In this document: positions 41,617 through 48,977 of the stretch, piece by piece
Layout of the letters: each line of letters begins with the position of its first letter
Position numbering within the stretch: position 1 is the stretch's first letter
Assembly: GCF_003667525.1 (NCBI RefSeq)
Contig: NZ_RCUW01000003.1
Span: 1 to 64,000, forward strand
Direction of reading: 5' to 3'
DNA length: 64,000 nucleotides
Origin: Mycetocola_B reblochoni
GTDB lineage: Bacteria; Actinomycetota; Actinomycetes; Actinomycetales; Microbacteriaceae
Notes under the pieces: generated by a model
Told to the model about the DNA's origin: nothing
Seen by the model: the letters and a program-made list of their open reading frames with translations, nothing else
Database searches by the model: none
Program-made: the position numbers and the translations under genes

Positions 41617-43463
41617 TTCTTTTCCTTCTTCTCGGTCTCGCCGCTGAGGGCGGCGATGAACGCCTCCTGCGGGACCTCGACGCGCCCGACCATCTTCATG
41701 CGCTTCTTGCCCTCCTTCTGCTTCTCCAGCAGTTTGCGCTTGCGGCTGATGTCTCCGCCGTAGCACTTGGCCAGCACGTCCTTCCGGATGGCCCTGATCG
41801 ACTCGCGCGCGATGATGCGCGATCCGATCGCCGCCTGGATCGGCACCTCGAACTGTTGCCGGGGGATGAGGTTCTTCAGGCGCTCGGTCATCAGCACCCC
41901 GTAGGAGTAGGCCTTGTCCCTGTGCACGATCGCGCTGAACGCGTCGACCTGCTCGCCCTGCAACAGGATGTCGACCTTGACCAGATCGGCCTCCTGCTCC
42001 CCCATCGGCTCGTAGTCGAGGGAGGCGTAGCCCTGCGTGCGGCTCTTCAGGTGGTCGAAGAAGTCGAACACGATCTCGCCGAGCGGCATCGAGTAGCGCA
42101 GCTCGACGCGGTCCTCGCCGAGGTACTCCATCCCCATCAGGTTGCCGCGGCGCGACTGGCACAGCTCCATGACCGTCCCGACGTAGTCCTTGGGCGTGAG
42201 GATGCCCACCCGCACGACGGGCTCGCTCACCGCGCGGATCTTGCCGGAGGGGAACTCGCTCGGGTTGGTCACGGTGACGCTGCGCCCGTCGTCGGTGGCG
42301 ACCTCGTAGGTCACGCTCGGCGCGGTCGCGATGAGGTCGAGGCCGAATTCGCGGGACAGGCGCTCGGTGATGATCTCGAGGTGGAGCAGGCCGAGGAAGC
42401 CGCAGCGGAAGCCGAAGCCGAGCGCCACGGAGGTCTCCGGCTCGTAGTTCAGCGCGGCGTCCGAGAGCTTCAGCTTGTCGAGCGCCTCACGCAGGATCGG
42501 GTAGTCGCTGCCGTCGATCGGGTACAGCCCGGAGAACACCATCGGCTTCGGATCGGTGTAGCCGGGCAGCGGCTCGGTCGCCGCCTGCCGGTGCGTCGTG
42601 ACCGTGTCGCCCACCTTCGACAACCGGACGTCCTTGACGCCGGTGATCAGGTAGCCGACCTCACCGACCGCGAGGCCCTTCGACGGCTTCGGCTCCGGCG
42701 AGCTCACGCCGATCTCGAGCAGCTCGTGGGTGCTCCCGGTCGACATCATCTGGATGCGTTCCCTGGGGTTCAGCTTCCCGTCGACCATGCGGACGTAGGT
42801 GACGACGCCGCGATAGCTGTCGTACACGGAGTCGAAGATCATGGCCCTGGCCGGTGCGTCCGCCCGGCCGACGGGCGCGGGCACCCGGCCGACGACGCGG
42901 TCGAGAAGCTCCTCGACCCCGACGCCGGTCTTCCCCGACACCTTGAGCACGTCGTCGGGGGAACCACCGATCAGATCGGCAAGCTCACGCGCGTACTTGT
43001 CCGGGTCGGCCGCCGGGAGGTCGATCTTGTTGAGAACGGGAATGATCTCGAGGTCGTTCTCCATCGCCAGGTAGAGGTTCGCCAGCGTCTGCGCCTCGAT
43101 GCCTTGCGCAGCGTCGACGAGCAGGATCGCGCCCTCACACGCGGCGAGCGAGCGCGAGACCTCGTAGCTGAAGTCGACGTGCCCCGGGGTGTCGATCATG
43201 TTCAGCGCGTAGCCCGTTCCGTCGACCTCCCACGGCATCCGCACGGCCTGGGACTTGATGGTGATGCCGCGCTCCCGCTCGATGTCCATGCGGTCGAGGT
43301 ATTGGGCACGCATGTCCCTGTCGCTGACGACGCCCGTGATCTGGAGCATGCGGTCCGCGAGCGTCGACTTGCCGTGGTCGATGTGGGCGATGATGCAGAA
43401 GTTACGGATCTGCGCCGGATCGGTGGCGGCGGGCTGTAGCGCCTGGGTAGCTCGTGGGCTCAC
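41613..43463 (-). CDS. lepA: Elongation factor 4
   Basis: This 616-residue GTPase acts on stalled ribosomes and initiation. GTP motifs are AHIDHGKST, DTPGHVDF and NKIDLP, and the LepA-specific C-terminal domain has RNLIPRQQFEVPIQAAIGSRIIARE divided over two segments. GTG at 43463 is chosen because GAGGA is 4 nt upstream and the length is normal. A 409-bp gap separates it from the divergent rpsT. Confidence 0.96.
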   Translation of the reverse strand: MSPRATQALQPAATDPAQIRNFCIIAHIDHGKSTLADRMLQITGVVSDRDMRAQYLDRMDIERERGITIKSQAVRMPWEVDGTGYALNMIDTPGHVDFSYEVSRSLAACEGAILLVDAAQGIEAQTLANLYLAMENDLEIIPVLNKIDLPAADPDKYARELADLIGGSPDDVLKVSGKTGVGVEELLDRVVGRVPAPVGRADAPARAMIFDSVYDSYRGVVTYVRMVDGKLNPRERIQMMSTGSTHELLEIGVSSPEPKPSKGLAVGEVGYLITGVKDVRLSKVGDTVTTHRQAATEPLPGYTDPKPMVFSGLYPIDGSDYPILREALDKLKLSDAALNYEPETSVALGFGFRCGFLGLLHLEIITERLSREFGLDLIATAPSVTYEVATDDGRSVTVTNPSEFPSGKIRAVSEPVVRVGILTPKDYVGTVMELCQSRRGNLMGMEYLGEDRVELRYSMPLGEIVFDFFDHLKSRTQGYASLDYEPMGEQEADLVKVDILLQGEQVDAFSAIVHRDKAYSYGVLMTERLKNLIPRQQFEVPIQAAIGSRIIARESIRAIRKDVLAKCYGGDISRKRKLLEKQKEGKKRMKMVGRVEVPQEAFIAALSGETEKKEKK

Positions 43464-43872
43464 GCGGTCCTCGGGTCGTCGGGATGGGCGGTCGATGATG
43501 CAGTCCATCCTCTCATGCCGTGCCCCGACGGCTGAGCGGGCACCGGCGCCGGGGGCTCGGGCCGCCCGCCCCGCCGCGGACCACCGAGTGGGCGGATCAC
43601 GGACGACAGCGGAGGTGGAAGGACGCGCGACGGGACCGGCCACGGAGCGAGGGACGGGGGACTGACCGCGCGGCGGAGAACGGCGCCGGCGCGTGCCAGA
43701 GGACGTCGACGCCCCGACAATCCGTCACCGTGTCGCGATTGTCTCGTCGGCGGCAGTCCTGGTAGTGTGATTTCTTGGCTTGCGTGCGGGTCACCCCACA
43801 CGAACTCGCCGGGCCGGTGCCCCTCTACCACCGGACGGCACTCCATCACTCATCCAAGGGAAGCAAGTACAC
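43464..43872. other. 409-bp gap between lepA and rpsT
   Basis: No gene with coding character is visible; open frames here have no recognisable product. It holds the rpsT promoter at 43739-43768 and a leader of about 100 nt before rpsT. No protein or RNA family could be recognised in the leader. Confidence 0.5.
43739..43768 (+). promoter_or_regulatory. Probable rpsT promoter
   Basis: TTGTCT (43739-43744) and TAGTGT (43763-43768) are 18 bp apart. Transcription would start near 43775, leaving a leader of about 100 nt. Confidence 0.5.
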
Positions 43873-44133
43873 GTGGCAAACATCAAGTCGCAGATCAAGC
43901 GCATCGGCACCAACCGCAAGGCCACCGAGCGCAACAAGGCCGTGAAGAGCGAGCTGCGGACCGTCGTCCGTCAGGCCCGTGCGGCCATCGCCTCCGGTGA
44001 CAAGGCCGAGGCGGCCGCCAAGCTGCAGCACGCGTCGAAGAAGCTCGACAAGGCCGTCAGCAAGGGCGTCATCCACCAGAACCAGGCCGCCAACCGCAAG
44101 TCGGCGCTGGCCAAGAAGGTCGCTTCGCTCTGA
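43873..44133 (+). CDS. rpsT: 30S ribosomal protein S20
   Basis: This 86-residue, Lys/Arg/Ala-rich helical protein binds 16S rRNA. The start reads VANIKSQIKRIGTNRKATERNKAVKS, a standard S20 N-terminus split here by its GTG start; an AAGGGA lies about 12 nt upstream. The length is normal. It is a single gene with its own promoter and a hairpin terminator. Confidence 0.97.
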   Translation: MANIKSQIKRIGTNRKATERNKAVKSELRTVVRQARAAIASGDKAEAAAKLQHASKKLDKAVSKGVIHQNQAANRKSALAKKVASL

Positions 44134-44247
44134 TCCGACCCGCGTCGGCGCGTGACGCCCGCCCGGACGACATCGATTCGGGCATCCGACACCGGAATGC
44201 GTGCCTGAACCGTTGACCTCAGCGGGACGCCGCGCACAGCAGACGGG

Positions 44248-44277
44248 AACGGGCTCCACCCTCGGGTGGGGCCCGTT
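44248..44277. terminator. Hairpin between rpsT and holA
   Basis: AACGGGCTCCACCC pairs with GGGTGGGGCCCGTT (with one G-T pair). It lies between convergent rpsT and holA and is followed on the plus strand by a short TTCGTCGTT. Confidence 0.65.
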
Positions 44278-44346
44278 CGTCGTTCGCCCGAACGCCCGCG
44301 CTTGTCGCCGTCCGGGGCGGGGCGGGGCTGAGCCCACCCGATCGGC

Positions 44347-45408
44347 TCACCGCCCCGGGCGCTCCCCCGCCGCCCGCCGCCCGCCGCGTACCCCTCCCTT
44401 GGCCGCGATGATCCCGATCAGGCGTTCCACGGCGAAGACCGGGTCACGGGACTCCCCCTTCACCGCCGCATCAGCGTCAGCCAGCGCCTGGATGGCCACG
44501 CCCAGGCCGGCATCGGTCCATCCGCGCAGGTCGCGCTGGGCGCGCTCCACCTGCCACGGCGCCATGCCGAGCCTTTTCGCCAGCTCGGCCGACGAGCCGC
44601 GCGAGCCGGAGACCTTGGCCAGCCCCCTGACCTTCATCGCGATGGCGGCAACGAGTGGAACGGGGTCCACGCCCGACGACAACGCGTTCCGCAGACCGCC
44701 GAGCGCCGAGGCGTAGTCGCCCTGCACGGCGGCGTCGGCGACGGCGAAGGCGGTCGTCTCCGCCCTGCCGCCGTAGTACTGGTCGACCACCGCCTCGGTG
44801 ATGTCTCCCGAGGTGTCGGCGATGAGCTGCTGGCAGGCTGCGGCCAGCTCGGCGAGGTCCCCGCTGAACGCGGTCACCAGTGACTGCAGCGCGCGGGGAC
44901 GGATGCGCCGGGACGCCCGGGCGAACTCCGCGGCCGCGAAATCGTGGCGCTCCTGCTCCTTCTTCAGCTCGGCGCAGGCGACCTCGATGCCGCGGTCCCC
45001 CGCCGAACGTACGGCGTCGAGGAGCTTCTTGCCGCGCACGCCGCCGCCGTGGCGGAGAAGGACGGTGGCGCCGTCCGCGGGCGACGCGAGGTAGGCGAGC
45101 GCGTCGGCGAGGAAGCTGTCGCTCATCTTCTCGACGCCCCGGACGATCACGAGACGCGGCTCCCCGAACAGGGACGGACTGGCGAGGGTTTGCAGCTCGC
45201 CGGGACCGACGGAGTCGGCGTAGACTTCGTGGATCTCGACGGAGGGGTCCTCTGCGCGCAGGTAGTCGCGCAGCACGCCGATGGCACGGTCGGCGAGGAA
45301 CGTCTGCGTACCCGACACGAGGATCACCGGCGCCGGCCTGATCTGGTCCCAGGCGAGCGTGCGCCCTCCCGCCGTCTTGCGCGGTGCGCCGCGTCCTGCT
45401 GCCGCCAT
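44347..45408 (-). CDS. holA: DNA polymerase III delta subunit
   Basis: This 353-residue clamp-loader subunit opens the beta clamp. It has the HolA pattern: PVILVSGTQTFLADRAIGVLRDYL, then LVIVRGVEKM, and the C-terminal AMKVRGLAK/AKRLGMAPWQVERAQ helices. ATG at 45408 has GGGAAGG 6 nt upstream, and TACGCT further upstream could be its own -10. The comEC frame has no stop before this gene and overlaps its first 930 bp in another frame. Confidence 0.92.
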   Translation of the reverse strand: MAAAGRGAPRKTAGGRTLAWDQIRPAPVILVSGTQTFLADRAIGVLRDYLRAEDPSVEIHEVYADSVGPGELQTLASPSLFGEPRLVIVRGVEKMSDSFLADALAYLASPADGATVLLRHGGGVRGKKLLDAVRSAGDRGIEVACAELKKEQERHDFAAAEFARASRRIRPRALQSLVTAFSGDLAELAAACQQLIADTSGDITEAVVDQYYGGRAETTAFAVADAAVQGDYASALGGLRNALSSGVDPVPLVAAIAMKVRGLAKVSGSRGSSAELAKRLGMAPWQVERAQRDLRGWTDAGLGVAIQALADADAAVKGESRDPVFAVERLIGIIAAKGGVRGGRRAAGERPGR

Positions 45409-47962
45409 CGTGGTCCTTCCCTGGGTCCGCTCCAGCGTAGCCGTCACGACCGACGCCGCGCCCGTCGCCGGGACAGCTGCGCTGTGTGACGGGCGCCTGC
45501 GCGACGTCCCGCCAGGCAGCCCAGCCGCAGAGATCGCTGCGGATGACGCGGGACCCGGCGAGCAGGGCCAGCGCCTCCGCGCGTGGGTGCCCGTAGTCGT
45601 TGTCGGCACCGACGCCGATGAAAGCCGAATCGGCGGCGAGCTCAGCGTAGAGCGCCTCGTCCTGGTCAGCGGAACCGTGGTGCGCGACCTTGACCCAGGC
45701 GACCCCCGTCGACAGTTCGGGTGCAGCGGACCGGAGCGCACGCTGGCTGCTCGCCGAGGTATCACCGAGGAACAGCGCCCTCCCCCCGGCGACATCGATC
45801 GACCAGACCACGGAGGCGTCGTTCCCGTCCCAGCGCTCGCCCCGATCGGCGAGCGGCCAGTGCACCCGCCACGATGCACCGCCGAGGGCCCCGCGTGCTC
45901 CCCGCTCGACAGTGGACACGTGGGCGCCCGCGTCGCTGAATCGCCGAGCGAGGTGCCGGGCCCTCGGCTCGGTCGAGGCCGCCAGGAGGACGGCGGCGGT
46001 CCTGCCGACGACGGCTCCGCTTCCGCCCACGTGGTCCTGGTCGTAGTGGCTGAGGATGAGCAGCTCGAGCTCGTCGACCCCCGCATCGCTCAGGCAGTCG
46101 GCGAACCGGTCCTCGTCCGGCCCGGTGTCGACGGCGGCCACGGATCCGCCGACGCGCACGAGGACCGCGTCGCCCTGCCCCACGTCGCAGCCGAAGACCG
46201 TCCAGTCGTCGGGCACGGCCGCCGAGCGGATCACCGGCCTCACCGAGGAGACGAGGAGAGCGGCGAGACACAGGCCGACCGCGGCCGCGGCCATCGCGCT
46301 CGTGAGGGGTGGGAGCCTGACCCGGCCGGGGGCGCCGTCCGCCGGGAGCCCGGGCGTCGCCGCGAGGACAGCGACGACGACGACCGCGCTCAGCAGGGCA
46401 CAGAACACGACGGCCGTGACACCGTGCGCGAGCTCCAGCCGCAGCATCGGAAGCGCGGCACCCGCCCGGGCACACAGGGCGATCCACGTCGACGGCACCC
46501 AGGCGAGCGCTCCGATCCCCGTAGCGATCGTCGGCAGCACCGGGCCCGCCAGACAGCAGAGAAGGCCGAGCACCGTCGCCAACGGGGCGGCGGGGGCGGC
46601 GAGGATGTTCGCCGGCACAGAGACGAGGGACACCGCGGGGTCGAGGATCGCGATGACCGGCTGACACGCGAGCTGGGCTGACAGCGGAACGGCCAGCGCC
46701 GCGGCGAGCGGACCGGGCATCCGGCGGGCGAAGACCCGCGTCATCGGCCCGGCGATGGTCACCAGGGCGGCCGTCGAGGCGACGGAGAGCAGGAAGCCGT
46801 ACTCGCGGATCAGCCAGGGGTCGACCACGAGACACACCGTGACGGCCACGGCAAGGGCGAGGCCGGCCGCTGCACGATGGCCCGAGGCCATCGCGATCAG
46901 CACCGCGATCGCCATCACCGCCGCCCTGATGACGCTCGGCTCCGGGGTCACGAGCAGGACGAAGCCGAGCAACGCCGTCGCCCCCGCCGCGATCCTCCCC
47001 GCACGTCTGGCGCCGCATGCGGCGGCGGCGGCCAGGGCGATCGCGACCACGATCGCGCAGTTCGCCCCCGAGACGGCGGTCAGGTGGCTGAGACCGCTGA
47101 GCACCATGGCCTCGGACAGCGAATCGGGCACCCCGCTGTCGTCGCCGATCGCCAGGCCGGGGAGCAGGCGTCCTCCGTCCCCGGGGAGCTGGGCGGCCCG
47201 ATCGGCCATGGCCCGGCGCAGCTCCGCGGCCGCGCCAAGCGGACCGCCGGGACCCTCGACGAGCGAGCACTCCGACACCCTGACCAGAGCGGCGTCCCCG
47301 GGTGACGCCCGCGCCGGAACCAGCCGACCCTCACCCCTGATGCGCTGCCCCCAGGCCACCGCGCCGACGCCGGGACAGTCGATCACCGCCTGCACCACGA
47401 CGCGGGCACTCCGAGGGACGCCCTCGCCCGATCGACGCGGCACGAGGTCGGCACGGAGGCGAGTGCGCAGAGCCCCGTCCGCTCCGGCCCATCCGCCGGA
47501 CGTCGCGGTCTCCTCGGAATCGGCATCGTCACGGGGCGCGCGCGATGCCGGCTCGAGGACGACCCCGGCCACCTCGACCCCTGCCCTGCCCCAGCTCTGG
47601 AGCTCCGATCCGCCGCGTTCCGAAAGCTGGATGGTGCCGGAGACGACAACCGCGAGGGCCAGGAGCACGACGACGGTCGCCCCGGCGAGCGGACCGGGAG
47701 CCGAGGGTGGCCCCGACGGTCCCGCCCCTGGCCCGACGGGCGACGCCGCCGCGCGGGGGGCGCGAGGCCTCTGCCGGCGCCGCCGTGTCCAGCGGACGAG
47801 CAGAGCGAGCAGGCAGAGGGAGGCCACTGCGAGCAGAACGGCACCGACAGGCACGACGAACTCCGGACGTCCGACCACGACCAGCGCTGCGGTGACCACC
47901 CCGGCCACCGCAGCGATGTGATAGGCCGTGCCGGGAGCGATCCCCCGCTCAGAGAACGACAC
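44477..47962 (-). CDS. comEC: ComEC/Rec2 DNA-uptake channel, stop codon not where expected
   Basis: The first ~820 residues are a normal ComEC: N-terminal membrane helices, an OB-like domain, the Competence domain with SGLSHLTAVSGANCAIVVAI, ten or so membrane segments and a C-terminal metallo-beta-lactamase domain (SHYDQDHVGG, VAHHGSADQ, NDYGHPRAEAL). ComEC moves single-stranded DNA into the cytoplasm. The family normally stops soon after the NDYGHP motif, but here the frame stays open for about 340 further codons, out of frame through holA. That tail is Arg/Gly-rich and unlike any domain, so the real end is probably near 45450 and a stop may be lost or a frameshift present. It overlaps comEA by 14 bp. 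Confidence 0.8.
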   Translation of the reverse strand: MSFSERGIAPGTAYHIAAVAGVVTAALVVVGRPEFVVPVGAVLLAVASLCLLALLVRWTRRRRQRPRAPRAAASPVGPGAGPSGPPSAPGPLAGATVVVLLALAVVVSGTIQLSERGGSELQSWGRAGVEVAGVVLEPASRAPRDDADSEETATSGGWAGADGALRTRLRADLVPRRSGEGVPRSARVVVQAVIDCPGVGAVAWGQRIRGEGRLVPARASPGDAALVRVSECSLVEGPGGPLGAAAELRRAMADRAAQLPGDGGRLLPGLAIGDDSGVPDSLSEAMVLSGLSHLTAVSGANCAIVVAIALAAAAACGARRAGRIAAGATALLGFVLLVTPEPSVIRAAVMAIAVLIAMASGHRAAAGLALAVAVTVCLVVDPWLIREYGFLLSVASTAALVTIAGPMTRVFARRMPGPLAAALAVPLSAQLACQPVIAILDPAVSLVSVPANILAAPAAPLATVLGLLCCLAGPVLPTIATGIGALAWVPSTWIALCARAGAALPMLRLELAHGVTAVVFCALLSAVVVVAVLAATPGLPADGAPGRVRLPPLTSAMAAAAVGLCLAALLVSSVRPVIRSAAVPDDWTVFGCDVGQGDAVLVRVGGSVAAVDTGPDEDRFADCLSDAGVDELELLILSHYDQDHVGGSGAVVGRTAAVLLAASTEPRARHLARRFSDAGAHVSTVERGARGALGGASWRVHWPLADRGERWDGNDASVVWSIDVAGGRALFLGDTSASSQRALRSAAPELSTGVAWVKVAHHGSADQDEALYAELAADSAFIGVGADNDYGHPRAEALALLAGSRVIRSDLCGWAAWRDVAQAPVTQRSCPGDGRGVGRDGYAGADPGKDHDGGSRTRRTAQDGGRAHARLGPDQAGAGDPRVGYADVPRRPCHRRAARLPARRGPLRRDPRSLRRLRRSRRAANPRQSVPVRGAASRDRPGRREDERQLPRRRARLPRVARGRRHRPSPPRRRRARQEAPRRRTFGGGPRHRGRLRRAEEGAGAPRFRGRGVRPGVPAHPSPRAAVTGDRVQRGPRRAGRSLPAAHRRHLGRHHRGGGRPVLRRQGGDDRLRRRRRRRAGRLRLGARRSAERVVVGRGPRSTRCRHRDEGQGAGQGLRLARLVGRAGEKARHGAVAGGARPARPARMDRCRPGRGHPGAG

Positions 47963-48884
47963 GGGGCTCGATCTGAGCGAACTTCGCCTCGCCGATGCCG
48001 CTGACGTCGAGCAGCTGCTCGACCGCGGTGAAACCGCCGATCGACTCCCGATGGGCGATGATCTGCTCGGCTGTGGCCGGCCCGACCCCGGGGAGGGTCT
48101 CGAGCGTGGCGGCGTCTGCCGTGCTGAGCGACACCGCCGCCGCTCCCCCTCCCCCCGCGGGTGCTGCCGCGCCCGGCTGACCCTGCGCCCCCGCAGCGCT
48201 TGGGCCGGGCGGCTCGCCCTCCGCGGTCACGACGATCTGCTCGCCGTCGGTCACCGGCCGGGCGAGGTTGACGCCCAGCTCGTCCGCGTCGTCCGCGAGG
48301 CCGCCCGCGCTCTCGACCGCGTCGCCGACCCTCGCCCCCTCATCGAGGGTGTAGATGCCCGGCTCCCGCACCGCGCCGACGACGTAGACGACGGGCCCGG
48401 GAACAGCGGCCGAGAGCGCGTCCGTCGGTGAGACGGTGGCAGCCGGCCCGGCGTGCGACCCCGTCGTGTCCGTGTCCGTGTCCGCTCCGGCCGCGCCCGG
48501 AGCGGACACGGCGGTCCCCCTGGCGTCGGGCCGCCCGTCATCGTCGGCGTCGATGAGGAGCGGTGCGAGCACACCGACGCCGACCATGATCGCCGCGGCG
48601 GCCGCGGCGAGGACGAGCAACCCCCGCCGCACCGCCCGCGCCCGGCCGCGCGGCGCATGCCGCATCAGCTCACGCACCCTGCGGCGAGTGGGCTCGCCCG
48701 CGCCCGACGTCGTCGACGCGGCACCGGTCGAGGCACGTCCCTCGGAGAGAGCGGCATCCGACCCGGCCGGACGCGGGCCACGCTCACCGCCCGGCGGCGC
48801 ACCCCCGCGGCCGGTAGACGGCTCGATGCCGAGGGGACGCTCGACGTCGAACGGAACGAGGGAGGTCAGTTCGGGAAGGCGCAT
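47949..48884 (-). CDS. comEA: ComEA-like competence DNA receptor
   Basis: This 311-residue protein has a long polar N-terminus (1-85), one membrane segment (RRGLLVLAAAAAAIMVGVGV), a SLBB-like domain (VVYVVGAVREPGIYTLDEGARVGDAV, split over two strands), a Gly/Ala linker and a C-terminal helix-hairpin-helix pair (LETLPGVGPATAEQIIAHRE, LLDVSGIGEAKFAQI). It binds DNA outside the membrane and hands it to ComEC, whose start it overlaps. TAGCGT ends 6 nt before the ATG, implying a leaderless mRNA. Confidence 0.93.
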   Translation of the reverse strand: MRLPELTSLVPFDVERPLGIEPSTGRGGAPPGGERGPRPAGSDAALSEGRASTGAASTTSGAGEPTRRRVRELMRHAPRGRARAVRRGLLVLAAAAAAIMVGVGVLAPLLIDADDDGRPDARGTAVSAPGAAGADTDTDTTGSHAGPAATVSPTDALSAAVPGPVVYVVGAVREPGIYTLDEGARVGDAVESAGGLADDADELGVNLARPVTDGEQIVVTAEGEPPGPSAAGAQGQPGAAAPAGGGGAAAVSLSTADAATLETLPGVGPATAEQIIAHRESIGGFTAVEQLLDVSGIGEAKFAQIEPRVVL

Positions 48885-48890
48885 CCCCGC

Positions 48891-48896
48891 ACGCTA
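48891..48896 (-). promoter_or_regulatory. -10 box of leaderless comEA transcript
   Basis: TAGCGT on the minus strand ends 6 nt before the comEA ATG; no Shine-Dalgarno fits between. Confidence 0.5.
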
Positions 48897-48916
48897 GGCC
48901 GCCCCCTGACCGCCGA

Positions 48917-48958
48917 CGGCCCCGCGACCGCCGCGGTGGAGCGGGGGTCGCGGGGCCG
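48917..48958. terminator. Hairpin terminator between leuS and comEA
   Basis: CGGCCCCGCGACC pairs perfectly with GGTCGCGGGGCCG across a 16-nt loop, 20 bp after the leuS stop. It separates leuS from the comEA promoter. Confidence 0.7.
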
Positions 48959-48977
48959 CGTTGTTCAGGCCGAACGG

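Noticed and set aside
43460..43849. A 129-codon minus-strand frame filling part of the lepA-rpsT gap.
   Set aside because: No recognisable product, Pro/Arg-rich, lies over the rpsT promoter and overlaps the lepA start.
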